From JBGSWL01 sp041752455 (lineage in GTDB: Bacteria > Pseudomonadota > Alphaproteobacteria > Rhizobiales > Rhizobiaceae), in NCBI GenBank assembly GCA_041752455.1, contig JBGSWL010000084.1, forward strand, positions 1 through 52,016: DNA of 52,016 nt, read 5' to 3'. The position numbers and the translations under genes were made by a program. The notes under the pieces are model-generated. The model did not search any database. It was not told the origin of the DNA and saw nothing but the letters and a program-made list of their open reading frames with translations. Position 1 is the first letter of the stretch; every line of letters begins with the position of its first letter. This document shows positions 1-8,242 of the stretch, in pieces.

Positions 1-861
1 CAGCCGGTCGCGGTTGGCGCGGTAGCGGGCGCCACGGGCCGCAACACCGCCTTCGGCCTCATGCTCCTGCAAGGCCTGCAGGAACGCGGCGACGGCGTGG
101 GTTGGCGGGGTGAAGCGCCACTGGCCGGACCGCTCCATTTCCGCCCATTGGGCATGAATGTCGAGGCTCAGCGAGTGCGCGTTACCGGCGGCCTTTTCCA
201 GAACGTCGCGGCGCGCCAGCACGAAGCCGAAGCCCGGCACGCCTTCGATGCACTTGTTGGCGGACGAGACCACCGCGTCGAAGGCGATCGTGGCCGGTTC
301 GACGGGAACGGCACCGAAGGCCGACATGGAATCGATCAGCAGGCGACGGCCGGCGGCCTGGGTGGCGGCAGCAATCTCTTCGAGCGGATTGAGAATGCCG
401 CTCGATGTTTCGCAGTGGATGGCGACGACATGGGTAATCGCCGGATCAGCGGCAAGGATTTCGGTGATCTCAGTGCCGCGCGGCGGCAGATAGTCACCCT
501 TGTCCAGAAGCGCATAGGCGCGGCCCATCTGCGCGAGCGTGCGCGCGGCGCGCTGGCCGTAGGCGCCGTTGGCCAGCACCAGCGCCTTTCCATCGCGCGG
601 CAGAAACGTGCCAAGCATGGCCTCGACGCAATAGCTGCCAGATCCCTGCATCGGTACGCAGACATGATTGTCGCTTGCCCCGGGTCCCAGAAGCGCGACC
701 AGCCTGGCGCGCATGTCCGCCGTCATGGCGCGAAACTCGCTGTCCCAACTGCCCCAGTCCCGCAGCATGGCTTCCTTCACAGCAAAGGAGGTCGAGAGCG
801 GTCCGGGCGTCAGCAGCCAGGGCTCCCCAAGGCGGGGCGGCTCGATCACGGTTTGCGGCAT
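1..861 (-). CDS. phnW: 2-aminoethylphosphonate--pyruvate transaminase (3' end outside window)
   Basis: Transfers the amino group of 2-aminoethylphosphonate to pyruvate, giving phosphonoacetaldehyde and alanine. This is the first step of the phosphonatase route of C-P bond degradation, in the cytoplasm with PLP. The frame is open from ATG 861 to the left edge (287 codons of about 365). Visible PhnW hallmarks are the N-terminal LLTPGPLSTSFAVKEAMLRD, the segment RDWGSWDSEF, and SSANKCIEGVPGFGF around the PLP lysine. An AGGGGG ribosome site precedes ATG 861. No phosphonatase (phnX) or phosphonate transporter is seen on the visible side; any partner would lie beyond the left edge. The family call is firm, and aminoethylphosphonate is the expected substrate by homology. 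Confidence 0.9.
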   Translation of the reverse strand, partial: MPQTVIEPPRLGEPWLLTPGPLSTSFAVKEAMLRDWGSWDSEFRAMTADMRARLVALLGPGASDNHVCVPMQGSGSYCVEAMLGTFLPRDGKALVLANGAYGQRAARTLAQMGRAYALLDKGDYLPPRGTEITEILAADPAITHVVAIHCETSSGILNPLEEIAAATQAAGRRLLIDSMSAFGAVPVEPATIAFDAVVSSANKCIEGVPGFGFVLARRDVLEKAAGNAHSLSLDIHAQWAEMERSGQWRFTPPTHAVAAFLQALQEHEAEGGVAARGARYRANRDRL

Positions 862-1001
862 GGAACCCCCTGAACTGCATCGACATTCGACAACGCCGCT
901 TCTGGCAAACCTGTCTGACAGGCGACAGGGCCTGCTGTAAATTCTGCACCGACAGAAGTGAAGACTGTCACTGAAATGTCATGCTGTGAGAAGCCGAGTG
1001 C

Positions 1002-2702
1002 TCAGCCAATCACCTCGAACCGGTCGACATCGACGAGGCCGTGGTCGGTGATCTTCAGGTGCGGGATGACCGGCAAGGCAACGAAGGCCAGTTGCAGGAA
1101 CGGCTCCTCCAGTTCGATGCCAAGGCCGCGCGCCGCGCGGCGCAGCACGATCAGTTCGTCGCGAACCGTCTCGAAACTGGAAAGGCTCATCAGGCCGGCG
1201 ACGGGCAGGGCCACTTCGGCCAGCACGACGCCGTCCCGCGCCACTACAAAGCCGCCCTCGATTTCCCGCAGCCGGTTGACCGCGACCGCCATGTCGTCGT
1301 CCGAGACGCCGACAACGGCGATGTTGTGGTGGTCATGGCAGACGGTCGAGGCGACGGCGCCGGATTTGATGGCAAAGCCGCGCACGAAACCGGTGGCGAT
1401 GTTGCCGTTCTTGCCGTGGCGCTCGATGATTGCGATCTTTGCGATGTCGCGGGCGGGATCAGCACGCTTTTCGCCGGCTTCCACCGGCATCGACTCGACC
1501 AGGTGTTGCGTGATGATCTTGCCTGGCTCAATGCCGATGATATGGGTTTCGCCGGTATTGGCGACGTTGCGCAATTGCGCCGCCGTGACCGGTGCGGCCT
1601 TGACCGACTGGCGGGCCACCGGCGCGATGATCCGACGGTTGGCAAACAAGGCATCATCCACGCGGCGTCCTGCCGAAAACACCATCTGCGCCTGGCAAGC
1701 CTCAAGGCTGTCGATGACCACCAGATCGGCGCGCCAGCCGGGCGCGACAAGGCCACGATCCTTCAGGCCGAATGCACGGGCCGCTGAAATCGAAGCGGCG
1801 CGATAGATCGCGAGCGGTTCGACGCCTTGTGCGATCGCATGGCGGATCATGAAATCGAGATGGCCCTGTTCGGCAATGTCGAGCGGATTGCGATCGTCAG
1901 TGCAGAGCGACAGGAATGCTGAATGGCGCTCCGTGATGACCGGGATCAACGCATCGAGATCCTTCGAGACGGAACCCTCGCGCACCAGGATGTGCATGCC
2001 CTTGGCGAGCTTTTCTAGCGCTTCGTCGGCGCTCGTCGTCTCATGGTCAGTGCGAATCCCGGCCGCGAGGTAACCGTTGAGATCGTTGCCGCGCACCAGT
2101 GGTGCGTGGCCGTCGATATGGCCGCCCTGGAACGCGGCAAGCTTTGCAAGGCAGGACGGTTCACCGGCCAGAACGCCGGGATAGTTCATGAACTCGGCAA
2201 GGCCGATCACCTTGGCGTGGTCGCGCAAGGGGAGCAGATCCTCGATCTCGAGGCGCGCGCCAGCCGTTTCCATCGCGGTCGACGGGACACAGGACGACAG
2301 GTTGACGCGGATGTCCATCACCGTGCGCTCGGCGGCGGACAGGAAATACCGGATGCCCTCGGCACCGGCGACATTGGCGATTTCATGCGGATCGCAGATG
2401 GCGGTCGTGACGCCGTGCGGCAGTACGCAGCGGTCGAACTCGAACGGCGTCACCAGCGAGGATTCGATGTGCAGATGCGTGTCGATGAAACCGGGCACCA
2501 CAATGCGGCCCGAAATGTCGATCTCGGTTTTCCCGCCATAGGTCGCACAGGTGCCCACGATCCGGTCTTCGCAGATTGCGATGTCGCCATCGCGCAAGCT
2601 TCCGGTGACAAGGTCGAAGAACCGGCCACCCTTCAGGACGAGATCGGCCGGTTCAACTCCGCGTCCTTGGCAGATGGCGTGTCTGAGTTGATCGCTGTCC
2701 AT
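1002..2702 (-). CDS. ade: Adenine deaminase
   Basis: Deaminates adenine to hypoxanthine and ammonia (purine salvage or nitrogen acquisition). It is a binuclear-metal amidohydrolase with a C-terminal Ade-specific domain. From ATG 2702 it has 566 aa, the normal family size. Metal-ligand motifs are visible: GFIDTHLHIESS after the first beta sandwich, DPHEIANVAG, HIDGHAP and CTDDRNP. The C-terminal part contains GFAIKSGAVAST followed by CHDHHNI, typical of bacterial Ade. In-frame starts at 2738 and 2726 exist but add residues unlike the family start and have no ribosome site; 2702 gives a natural N-terminus although its own Shine-Dalgarno is weak. It lies between gntR and phnW on the same strand with 78- and 140-bp gaps, so operon membership is unclear. 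Confidence 0.92.
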   Translation of the reverse strand: MDSDQLRHAICQGRGVEPADLVLKGGRFFDLVTGSLRDGDIAICEDRIVGTCATYGGKTEIDISGRIVVPGFIDTHLHIESSLVTPFEFDRCVLPHGVTTAICDPHEIANVAGAEGIRYFLSAAERTVMDIRVNLSSCVPSTAMETAGARLEIEDLLPLRDHAKVIGLAEFMNYPGVLAGEPSCLAKLAAFQGGHIDGHAPLVRGNDLNGYLAAGIRTDHETTSADEALEKLAKGMHILVREGSVSKDLDALIPVITERHSAFLSLCTDDRNPLDIAEQGHLDFMIRHAIAQGVEPLAIYRAASISAARAFGLKDRGLVAPGWRADLVVIDSLEACQAQMVFSAGRRVDDALFANRRIIAPVARQSVKAAPVTAAQLRNVANTGETHIIGIEPGKIITQHLVESMPVEAGEKRADPARDIAKIAIIERHGKNGNIATGFVRGFAIKSGAVASTVCHDHHNIAVVGVSDDDMAVAVNRLREIEGGFVVARDGVVLAEVALPVAGLMSLSSFETVRDELIVLRRAARGLGIELEEPFLQLAFVALPVIPHLKITDHGLVDVDRFEVIG

Positions 2703-2780
2703 GGTTAGCCGGTCCCGGTTTTGCATTGCACAAACCAACCAGACACTGGCCCATCGGTCCAGTGCCTTGCGGCTTCAATT

Positions 2781-3482
2781 TCAATCGCCCGGCGCGTCGA
2801 AATATTCGGCATGGGTGACACGAACCTGCGCGATGATCTCGAAAATGTGGTCGAGATGGCTGCGCAACCGCGCCTGTCCGCCGGCAAGATCGCGCGCGCG
2901 CAAATGGTCCATTATCGCCACATGGTCGTCGAGGGCGCTTTGGGCACCAAATGACAGCGAGATGAAGCGGACCCGGTCCATGTGCGCCTTGTTGTCCTTG
3001 ATCAGCGTCCAGGCCGCCTCGTGACCGGCGATCTCGCACAATGTGTGGTGAAACTCGTCGTCGAGGGCGTGAAAAAGCCGCCTTTCGCCTGCCGCAACCG
3101 CATTGGCCTGCCGCGCGATCAGGCCGTCGAGCCGCGCCAGCCCGGCGCTGTCCAGCCGTTCAATCGCAAGGCGCAGCGTTTCCAGTTCGATCGCGGTGCG
3201 GATGAAGTGGGCGTCCTGCACCTTTGCCACGGAGATCGGCGCGATGCGCGTGGCCCGCTGCGGACGGATGCGGATCAGGTCGAGACGCTGGAGCCGGTAG
3301 AACGCGTCGCGGACCGGCTGGCGCGAAACTTCCATTTGGGCAGCAACTTCGGCTTCCGAGATGCGCGTGCCGGGCGGCATGGTGAGCTGGATGATGCGCT
3401 CGTAGAGCTCGCGAAAAACCAGGTCTGTCGTCGACGGCACCTGTGCCAAATCAATGGCTTTCAGTGCAAAGACCTCTGCCAT
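2781..3482 (-). CDS. GntR-family (FadR/FCD) regulator, probable uronate regulator
   Basis: DNA-binding repressor or activator of 233 aa. The N-terminal winged helix (about residues 15-80) contains LYERIIQLTMPPGTRISEAE and SRQPVRDAF. The C-terminal all-helical FCD ligand domain has the metal-binding pattern D..HHTLCEIAGH (about residues 142-153) and later histidines (DDHVAIMDHL, SHLDHIFEII). Its start at 3482 follows a GGGGAGG ribosome site. It is divergent from uxaC across 96 bp that hold an 18-bp inverted repeat, so it most likely controls the uronate operon, in the manner of ExuR/UxuR of the same superfamily. The ligand (glucuronate, galacturonate, fructuronate or mannonate) cannot be read from sequence. 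Confidence 0.88.
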   Translation of the reverse strand: MAEVFALKAIDLAQVPSTTDLVFRELYERIIQLTMPPGTRISEAEVAAQMEVSRQPVRDAFYRLQRLDLIRIRPQRATRIAPISVAKVQDAHFIRTAIELETLRLAIERLDSAGLARLDGLIARQANAVAAGERRLFHALDDEFHHTLCEIAGHEAAWTLIKDNKAHMDRVRFISLSFGAQSALDDHVAIMDHLRARDLAGGQARLRSHLDHIFEIIAQVRVTHAEYFDAPGD

Positions 3483-3528
3483 GCGCCCATCCTCCCCAGC
3501 AGATTATGGCGGAATTGACTCGGCATTT

Positions 3529-3546
3529 CAACTGGCATACTAGTTG
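3529..3546. promoter_or_regulatory. Candidate GntR operator between gntR and uxaC
   Basis: The 18-bp segment CAACTGGCATACTAGTTG has perfect 5-bp arms (CAACT/AGTTG) around an 8-bp centre. It lies 46 bp upstream of the gntR start and 32 bp upstream of the uxaC start, where a dual-acting GntR operator is expected. The size fits FadR-subfamily operators (short arms, about 17-18 bp). Regulator binding is inferred from position only. Confidence 0.5.
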
Positions 3547-3578
3547 TAGGGAAATCGGCGTGACCTGGGGAGGATGCG

Positions 3579-4985
3579 GTGCCGTTGCTCGATCCTGACC
3601 GCCTTTTTCCGGCTGACGCACGGGCCCGCGCCGTGGCGCGGGAGTTCTATGGCGCCGTTGCCAACCTGCCGATCATCAGCCCGCATGGCCATTGCGACCC
3701 GCGCTGGTTTGCGGACAATGTGCGCTTTCCGGACCCGGCATCCCTGTTTGTCGTGCCGGATCACTATGTGTTCCGCATGCTGGTGTCGCAGGGCGTGACC
3801 CTTGATGAGTTGGGCATTCCGCGTGCCGACGGCACGCGCCCCGATACCGATGCGCGCGACATTTTCCGGACCTTTGCGCGCCACTATCGCCTGTTTGCCG
3901 GAACACCGTCGCGGATGTGGCTCGACCATGCATTCGAGACCGTGTTCGGCCTTGATGTGCCCCTCAGCGCCGATACCGCCGACCACTATTTCGACCATAT
4001 CGAGGCCTGTCTCGCATCCGAGGCGTTTCGTCCGCGCGCGCTGTTCGACCGGTTCGGCATCGAGGTGCTGGCGACGACCGAAAGCGCGCTCGACGATCTT
4101 GCTGCGCACAAGGCGATTACTGCGAGCGGATGGGGCGGGCGGGTCATCACCACCTATCGACCTGATTCGGTGGTCGATCCGGAGTTCGAGGGTTTTGCCA
4201 CCAATATTCAACGCTTTGGCGAACTGACCGGGTGCGAAACGTCCACCTGGGCGGGGTACCTGCAAGCGCATCGCGTGCGGCGAGCGTTCTTCAAGACGCA
4301 CGGCGCCACTGCCAGCGACCACGGCCACCCGACCGCACGCACCGAGGACTTGCCACCGGTCGACGCAGAGCGGCTCTTCGCGCTGGTGCTGGCCGGTGAA
4401 GCGACTGCCGAGGAAGCCGATGCGTTTCGCGGTCAGATGCTGACCGAGATGGCGCGCATGAGCCTCGATGATGGCCTCATCCTGCAGATCCATGCCGGCT
4501 CGCTGCGCAATCACAATCGCTCGCTGTTTGCCAGCCATGGGCGCGACAAGGGTTTCGACATTCCGGTGCGCACAGATTGGGTGCGGGCGCTGTCGCCGCT
4601 GCTCAACGCTGTCGGCATGGAGCCGGGCCTGACGGTCATCGCCTTCACACTCGATGAGACCACCTATGCGCGGGAACTGGCGCCGATGGCCGGCGCTTGG
4701 CCAGCCTTGCGGCTCGGGCCTGCCTGGTGGTTCCATGACAGTCCGGAAGGCATGCGCCGCTACCGCGAGCAGACCACCGAGACCTGCGGCTTCTACAACA
4801 CCGTCGGTTTCAATGACGATACCCGCGCTTTCTGTTCGATCCCGGCCCGACATGATGTGGCCCGCCGGGTCGATTGCGCCTTTCTCGCCGACCTCGTCGT
4901 CACCGGTCGCCTGTCTGAGGCCGATGCTTTCGAGGTGGCTCACGATCTTGCCTATCGGCTGGCCAAAGCGGCCTACCGGTTGTGA
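3579..4985 (+). CDS. uxaC: Glucuronate/galacturonate isomerase
   Basis: Interconverts D-glucuronate with D-fructuronate and D-galacturonate with D-tagaturonate, the entry step of cytoplasmic hexuronate catabolism. The 468-aa protein has the normal size and hallmarks of the UxaC amidohydrolase-like family: SPHGHCDPRWF near residue 33, LGPAWWFHDSPEGM, and GFNDDTRAFCSIPARHDVAR near the C-terminus. The start is GTG 3579, chosen because GGGGAGG lies 8 bases upstream and the next residues match the family start (PLLDPDRLFP). First gene of the operon divergent from gntR. dctP follows after 38 bases. Confidence 0.95.
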   Translation: MPLLDPDRLFPADARARAVAREFYGAVANLPIISPHGHCDPRWFADNVRFPDPASLFVVPDHYVFRMLVSQGVTLDELGIPRADGTRPDTDARDIFRTFARHYRLFAGTPSRMWLDHAFETVFGLDVPLSADTADHYFDHIEACLASEAFRPRALFDRFGIEVLATTESALDDLAAHKAITASGWGGRVITTYRPDSVVDPEFEGFATNIQRFGELTGCETSTWAGYLQAHRVRRAFFKTHGATASDHGHPTARTEDLPPVDAERLFALVLAGEATAEEADAFRGQMLTEMARMSLDDGLILQIHAGSLRNHNRSLFASHGRDKGFDIPVRTDWVRALSPLLNAVGMEPGLTVIAFTLDETTYARELAPMAGAWPALRLGPAWWFHDSPEGMRRYREQTTETCGFYNTVGFNDDTRAFCSIPARHDVARRVDCAFLADLVVTGRLSEADAFEVAHDLAYRLAKAAYRL

Positions 4986-5023
4986 GAAGAACTGCTTCAA
5001 CCAGTCAACAGGGAGGAAACCAC

Positions 5024-6016
5024 ATGACTGCCTTGAAAACGATGAAGACCACGCTTCTTGCCGCAGCCGCAGTCGCGGCGATGGCAACCGCAGCTTCGGC
5101 CGCTTGCGAAGTGACCCTTCGCTCGTCCGACACCCATCCGGATGGCTATCCGACCGTCGAAGCGGTCAAGTATATGGGCGAGCTCGTCAAGCAGCGCACC
5201 GGCGAGCGCGTCTGCATCGAAGTGTTCCATTCGGCCCAGCTTGGCGAAGAAAAGGACACGATCGAGCAGACCCAGTTCGGCGTCATCGACATGAACCGCG
5301 TCTCGATGGGACCGTTCAACAACATCATCGAAGAAACCAAGGTGTTCTCGCTGCCGTTCATCTTCCGCTCGACCGACCACATGCACAAGGTGGTCGATGG
5401 TGAGATCGGCGACGAAGTGCTCAAGGCATTCGAGAACCACAACCTTGTCGGCCTTGCCTACTACGATTCCGGTTCGCGCTCGTTCTACAACCGCCAGAAG
5501 CCGATCACCTCGGTTGCCGATGTCGCGGGCATGAAGCTGCGCGTCATGCAGTCGGACATCTTCGTCGACATGGTCAACGCGCTTGGCGGCAACGCCACGC
5601 CTATGCCTTACGGCGAAGTCTACTCGTCTATCCAGACCGGAGTCATCGACGGCGCTGAAAACAACTGGCCGTCGTTCGAGTCCTCGGGTCACTTTGAAGT
5701 TGCCGGCTACTACACGCTCAACCAGCACCTGATCGTGCCGGAAGTGCTTGTGATGTCGAAGGCCAGCTTCGAAAAGTTGTCGCCGGAAGACCAGACGGTC
5801 TTGCGTGAAGCGGCGCGCGAATCGACGGCCAAGATGCGCGAACTCTGGGTCGCCCGTGAAAAGGCGTCGGAAGAAAAAGTCCGCGCTGCCGGTGTGCAGA
5901 TCATCACCGACATCGACAAGGCACCGTTCATCGAAGCGATGAAGCCGGTTTACGAAAAGCATGTCACCTCGGACAACCTGAAGGCTCTCGTTTCCCGCAT
6001 TCAGGCCGTCGAGTGA
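5024..6016 (+). CDS. dctP: TRAP transporter solute-binding protein (DctP family)
   Basis: Periplasmic receptor of a TRAP transporter, probably binding a uronate or unsaturated uronate. From ATG 5024 (GGAGG 8 bases upstream) the protein is 330 aa. A start further upstream at 4982 would only add residues that overlap the uxaC stop. The signal peptide is clear: KTMKTTLL, then an Ala-rich core, with cleavage likely after residue 26 (ASA|ACE). The family block GMKLRVMQSDIFVDMVNALG contains the conserved Arg (residue 173) that salt-bridges the ligand carboxylate, followed by YGEVYSSIQTGVIDGAENN. Ligand assignment is inference from uxaC, kdgF, kduI, kduD and uxuB in the same operon. Confidence 0.92.
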   Translation: MTALKTMKTTLLAAAAVAAMATAASAACEVTLRSSDTHPDGYPTVEAVKYMGELVKQRTGERVCIEVFHSAQLGEEKDTIEQTQFGVIDMNRVSMGPFNNIIEETKVFSLPFIFRSTDHMHKVVDGEIGDEVLKAFENHNLVGLAYYDSGSRSFYNRQKPITSVADVAGMKLRVMQSDIFVDMVNALGGNATPMPYGEVYSSIQTGVIDGAENNWPSFESSGHFEVAGYYTLNQHLIVPEVLVMSKASFEKLSPEDQTVLREAARESTAKMRELWVAREKASEEKVRAAGVQIITDIDKAPFIEAMKPVYEKHVTSDNLKALVSRIQAVE

Positions 6017-6027
6017 TTGAAACGAAA

Positions 6028-6051
6028 GGGGCTGCGCCATGGCGCAGCCCC
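6028..6051 (+). terminator. Perfect 24-bp palindrome between dctP and dctQ
   Basis: Twelve-base arms GGGGCTGCGCCA and TGGCGCAGCCCC are fully complementary, 11 bases after the dctP stop. There is no T-run behind it, so it is more likely an mRNA-stabilising or partial-attenuation hairpin than a strong terminator. It fits the need for more binding protein than membrane subunits. The palindrome covers the first possible dctQ start codon (6039), which argues that translation begins downstream. Confidence 0.7.
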
Positions 6052-6086
6052 GATCCGTTGTTGCAGATCGAATGGGGGCAGATCAC

Positions 6087-6611
6087 ATGAAAGATATGGT
6101 TCTGGCCGCCACTCCGGTCCTGCGAGGGATCGCACGTGTCGCGCTTTGGCTCTCGGCCATCGGTCTCGTGCTGATGACGGCATTCGTCGCCTGGCAGGTG
6201 TTTGGACGGTTCGTCCTCAACAACACACCAACCTGGACCGAGACGCTGTCGGTTCTCGTCATGGGCTGGTTCATTTTTCTTGGCGCCGCCGTCGGCATCC
6301 GCGAAGGCTACCATCTGTCCTTTGACGTGGTGCTCTACTTCATGCCCGAACGAGGCCGGCAGGTGCTCTACACGCTTTCCGACATCGCCATTGTCGGCTT
6401 TTCCCTCTGCATGGTCGGCTATGGCTGGCAACTTGCCGCCGGTACCTGGCAAAGCACGGTGCCCAATCTCGGCATTTCCGGCGGTGTCGTGTTTCTGGCG
6501 CTGATTGCCGGTGGCATCCTCATGTTCCTGTTCTCGCTCGAGCGCCTTGCACGGCGTGCCGTCGGTCTGAAGACCGCACGTTTCGGCGACGACTACCCGG
6601 AAGATCTGTGA
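6087..6611 (+). CDS. dctQ: TRAP transporter small permease (DctQ family)
   Basis: Four-helix small membrane subunit of the TRAP transporter that pairs with DctM. The protein is about 174 aa with hydrophobic segments near residues 12-34, 48-66, 90-112 and 122-148, and the typical DctQ stretch QVFGRFVLNNTPTWTETLS then WFIFLGAAVGIREGYHLSFD. ATG 6087 is preferred because GGGGGCA precedes it; upstream in-frame ATGs at 6039 and 6072 lie in or next to the palindrome. It overlaps dctM by four bases (GTGA), implying translational coupling. Confidence 0.9.
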   Translation: MKDMVLAATPVLRGIARVALWLSAIGLVLMTAFVAWQVFGRFVLNNTPTWTETLSVLVMGWFIFLGAAVGIREGYHLSFDVVLYFMPERGRQVLYTLSDIAIVGFSLCMVGYGWQLAAGTWQSTVPNLGISGGVVFLALIAGGILMFLFSLERLARRAVGLKTARFGDDYPEDL

Positions 6612-7894
6612 CCATGGAACTTTTCGTCCTTTTCGGCAGCTTCGTGGCGCTTTTGCTGATCGGAACGCCGGTTGCGTTCTGCCTTGGCATCTCGTCGCTG
6701 GCGACGATCATGTATCTCGGCCTGCCGCCGGTTGTCGTGTTCCAGCGCCTGAACTCGGGCGTTTCGGTCTATGCGCTGATGGCGATTCCGTTCTTCATCT
6801 ATGCGGGCGAACTGATGGTGCGCGGAGATATCGCCCGTCGCCTCGTTGCGCTGGCGGGTGCACTGGTCGGCCACCTGCGTGGTGGCCTCGGCCAGGTCAA
6901 CATCATCGCCTCCGTGCTGTTCGGCGGGATTTCCGGATCAGCGGCGGCGGACGCTTCGGCCATCGGCGGGCTGATGATCCCGCAGATGAAGGAGCGCGGC
7001 TATGGCGTCGACTATGCCGTCAACGTCACGGTCGTCTCGTCGATCATCTCGCTGATGTTGCCGCCTTCGCACAACCTCATCATCTATTCGATTTCCGCCG
7101 GTGGGCGCATTTCGATTGCCGATCTCTTCACTGCGGGCATCATTCCGGGTCTCCTGTTGGCAGCCGGGCTGATGGTGGCGGCATGGTATGTCGCCCAAAA
7201 GCGCGGCTATCCGACCGAACCGTTTCCCGGTTTCCGGATGTTCGGTGTGCTGCTGGTGGCTGCGCTGCCGGGCCTCGTCCTGGTCGGAATCATCTTCTTC
7301 GGCGTTCGCTCCGGCGTTTTCACCGCATCGGAATCCTCGGGCATTGCCGTCGTCTATGCGTTGCTGGTGACGGTGCTGGTCTACCGGACGCTGGATTGGC
7401 CCAACTTTGTCGCTGCAACGATCAGCGCCGTGCGCACCACCGCCATGGTGCTGCTGGTGATCGGGTGCGCGGCTGCGTTCGCTTGGTTGCTCGCCTATCT
7501 GAAAGTGCCGGCCGATCTCGTGGCGCTGATGCAGGGCGTGTCGGACAATCCCATCATCATCCTGCTCCTCATCAACGTGCTGCTGCTGTTTCTCGGCACG
7601 TTCATGGACATGAGCCCGCTGATCGTCATCACGACGCCAATCTTCCTGCCGGTGGCGATGGCCTTCGGCGTCGATCCGGTGCATTTCGGGATCATCCTGA
7701 TCCTCAACCTTGGGATCGGCCTTTGCACCCCGCCGGTCGGCGCCGTTCTGTTTGTCGGCTGCGCAGTCGGCAAGATCCCGATCTGGACCGTCATGCGGAC
7801 GATCTGGCCGTTCTATGGAGCAGCCTTCGTGGTGCTGATGCTCGTGACCTACATCCCGGCACTCTCACTCTGGCTGCCGTCGGTTTTCCGGTGA
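6608..7894 (+). CDS. dctM: TRAP transporter large permease (DctM family)
   Basis: Large transport subunit (12 or so helices) of the sodium-coupled TRAP transporter. The 428-aa length is normal for DctM. Family blocks include IPFFIYAGELMVRGDIARRL, VLFGGISGSAAADASAIGG, LPPSHNLIIYS and LILNLGIGLCTPPVGAVLFV. GTG 6608 overlaps the dctQ stop; an ATG at 6614 is an equally plausible start two codons later, with GGAAG about 10 bases upstream. kdgF begins immediately after the stop. Confidence 0.95.
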   Translation: MTMELFVLFGSFVALLLIGTPVAFCLGISSLATIMYLGLPPVVVFQRLNSGVSVYALMAIPFFIYAGELMVRGDIARRLVALAGALVGHLRGGLGQVNIIASVLFGGISGSAAADASAIGGLMIPQMKERGYGVDYAVNVTVVSSIISLMLPPSHNLIIYSISAGGRISIADLFTAGIIPGLLLAAGLMVAAWYVAQKRGYPTEPFPGFRMFGVLLVAALPGLVLVGIIFFGVRSGVFTASESSGIAVVYALLVTVLVYRTLDWPNFVAATISAVRTTAMVLLVIGCAAAFAWLLAYLKVPADLVALMQGVSDNPIIILLLINVLLLFLGTFMDMSPLIVITTPIFLPVAMAFGVDPVHFGIILILNLGIGLCTPPVGAVLFVGCAVGKIPIWTVMRTIWPFYGAAFVVLMLVTYIPALSLWLPSVFR

Positions 7895-7895
7895 A

Positions 7896-8225
7896 ATGGG
7901 AATGACGATGACCGATCATTCAACTTTTCCCGTCGTTTCGACCGGCCCCAGCGTCACCCGCCAAGTGCTGGCCGACAGCGCTGAACTGATGGTTGTCGCC
8001 TTCACGTTCGATACTGGCGGCGAGGGGGCTTTGCACAGCCATCCGCACGTCCAGTCGACCTATGTCGAGGCGGGCCGCTTCACGTTCACCGTCGACGGCG
8101 TTGAACGCGACGTGTCGGCGGGCGACAGTTTCGTCATTCCGTCAAATGCCGTGCACGGCTGCATCTGCCACGAGGCGGGCCGCCTGATCGACTGCTTCAC
8201 CCCGCGCCGCGACGACTTCCTTTAA
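7896..8225 (+). CDS. kdgF: Cupin protein, KdgF-type unsaturated-uronate lineariser
   Basis: Small single-cupin protein (109 aa from ATG 7896; further in-frame ATGs at 7902 and 7908, the last with GGGA six bases before it). KdgF proteins catalyse ring opening of 4,5-unsaturated monouronates from pectin or alginate to the linear keto form. Seen here: cupin metal motif HSHPHVQSTYVEAG, the second motif GDSFVIPSNAVHG, and the ending LIDCFTPRRDDFL, which strongly resembles KdgF. Immediately upstream of kduI, the next enzyme in the pathway, which supports the call. A generic cupin of other function is the alternative. Confidence 0.78.
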   Translation: MGMTMTDHSTFPVVSTGPSVTRQVLADSAELMVVAFTFDTGGEGALHSHPHVQSTYVEAGRFTFTVDGVERDVSAGDSFVIPSNAVHGCICHEAGRLIDCFTPRRDDFL

Positions 8226-8242
8226 ACGAAAGGCTGCTTCCC

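Noticed and set aside
1002..1806. Long antisense frames across ade and other genes
   Set aside because: High GC gives many long antisense frames. Their composition (Arg-, His- and Ser-rich) and lack of domains mark them as shadows.
2744..2764. CACTGG/CCAGTG hairpin between gntR and ade as a terminator
   Set aside because: A 6-bp stem without T-run; it could be chance.
4982..5023. Upstream extension of the TRAP receptor frame
   Set aside because: It overlaps the uxaC stop, lacks a ribosome site and precedes a clear signal peptide at 5024.
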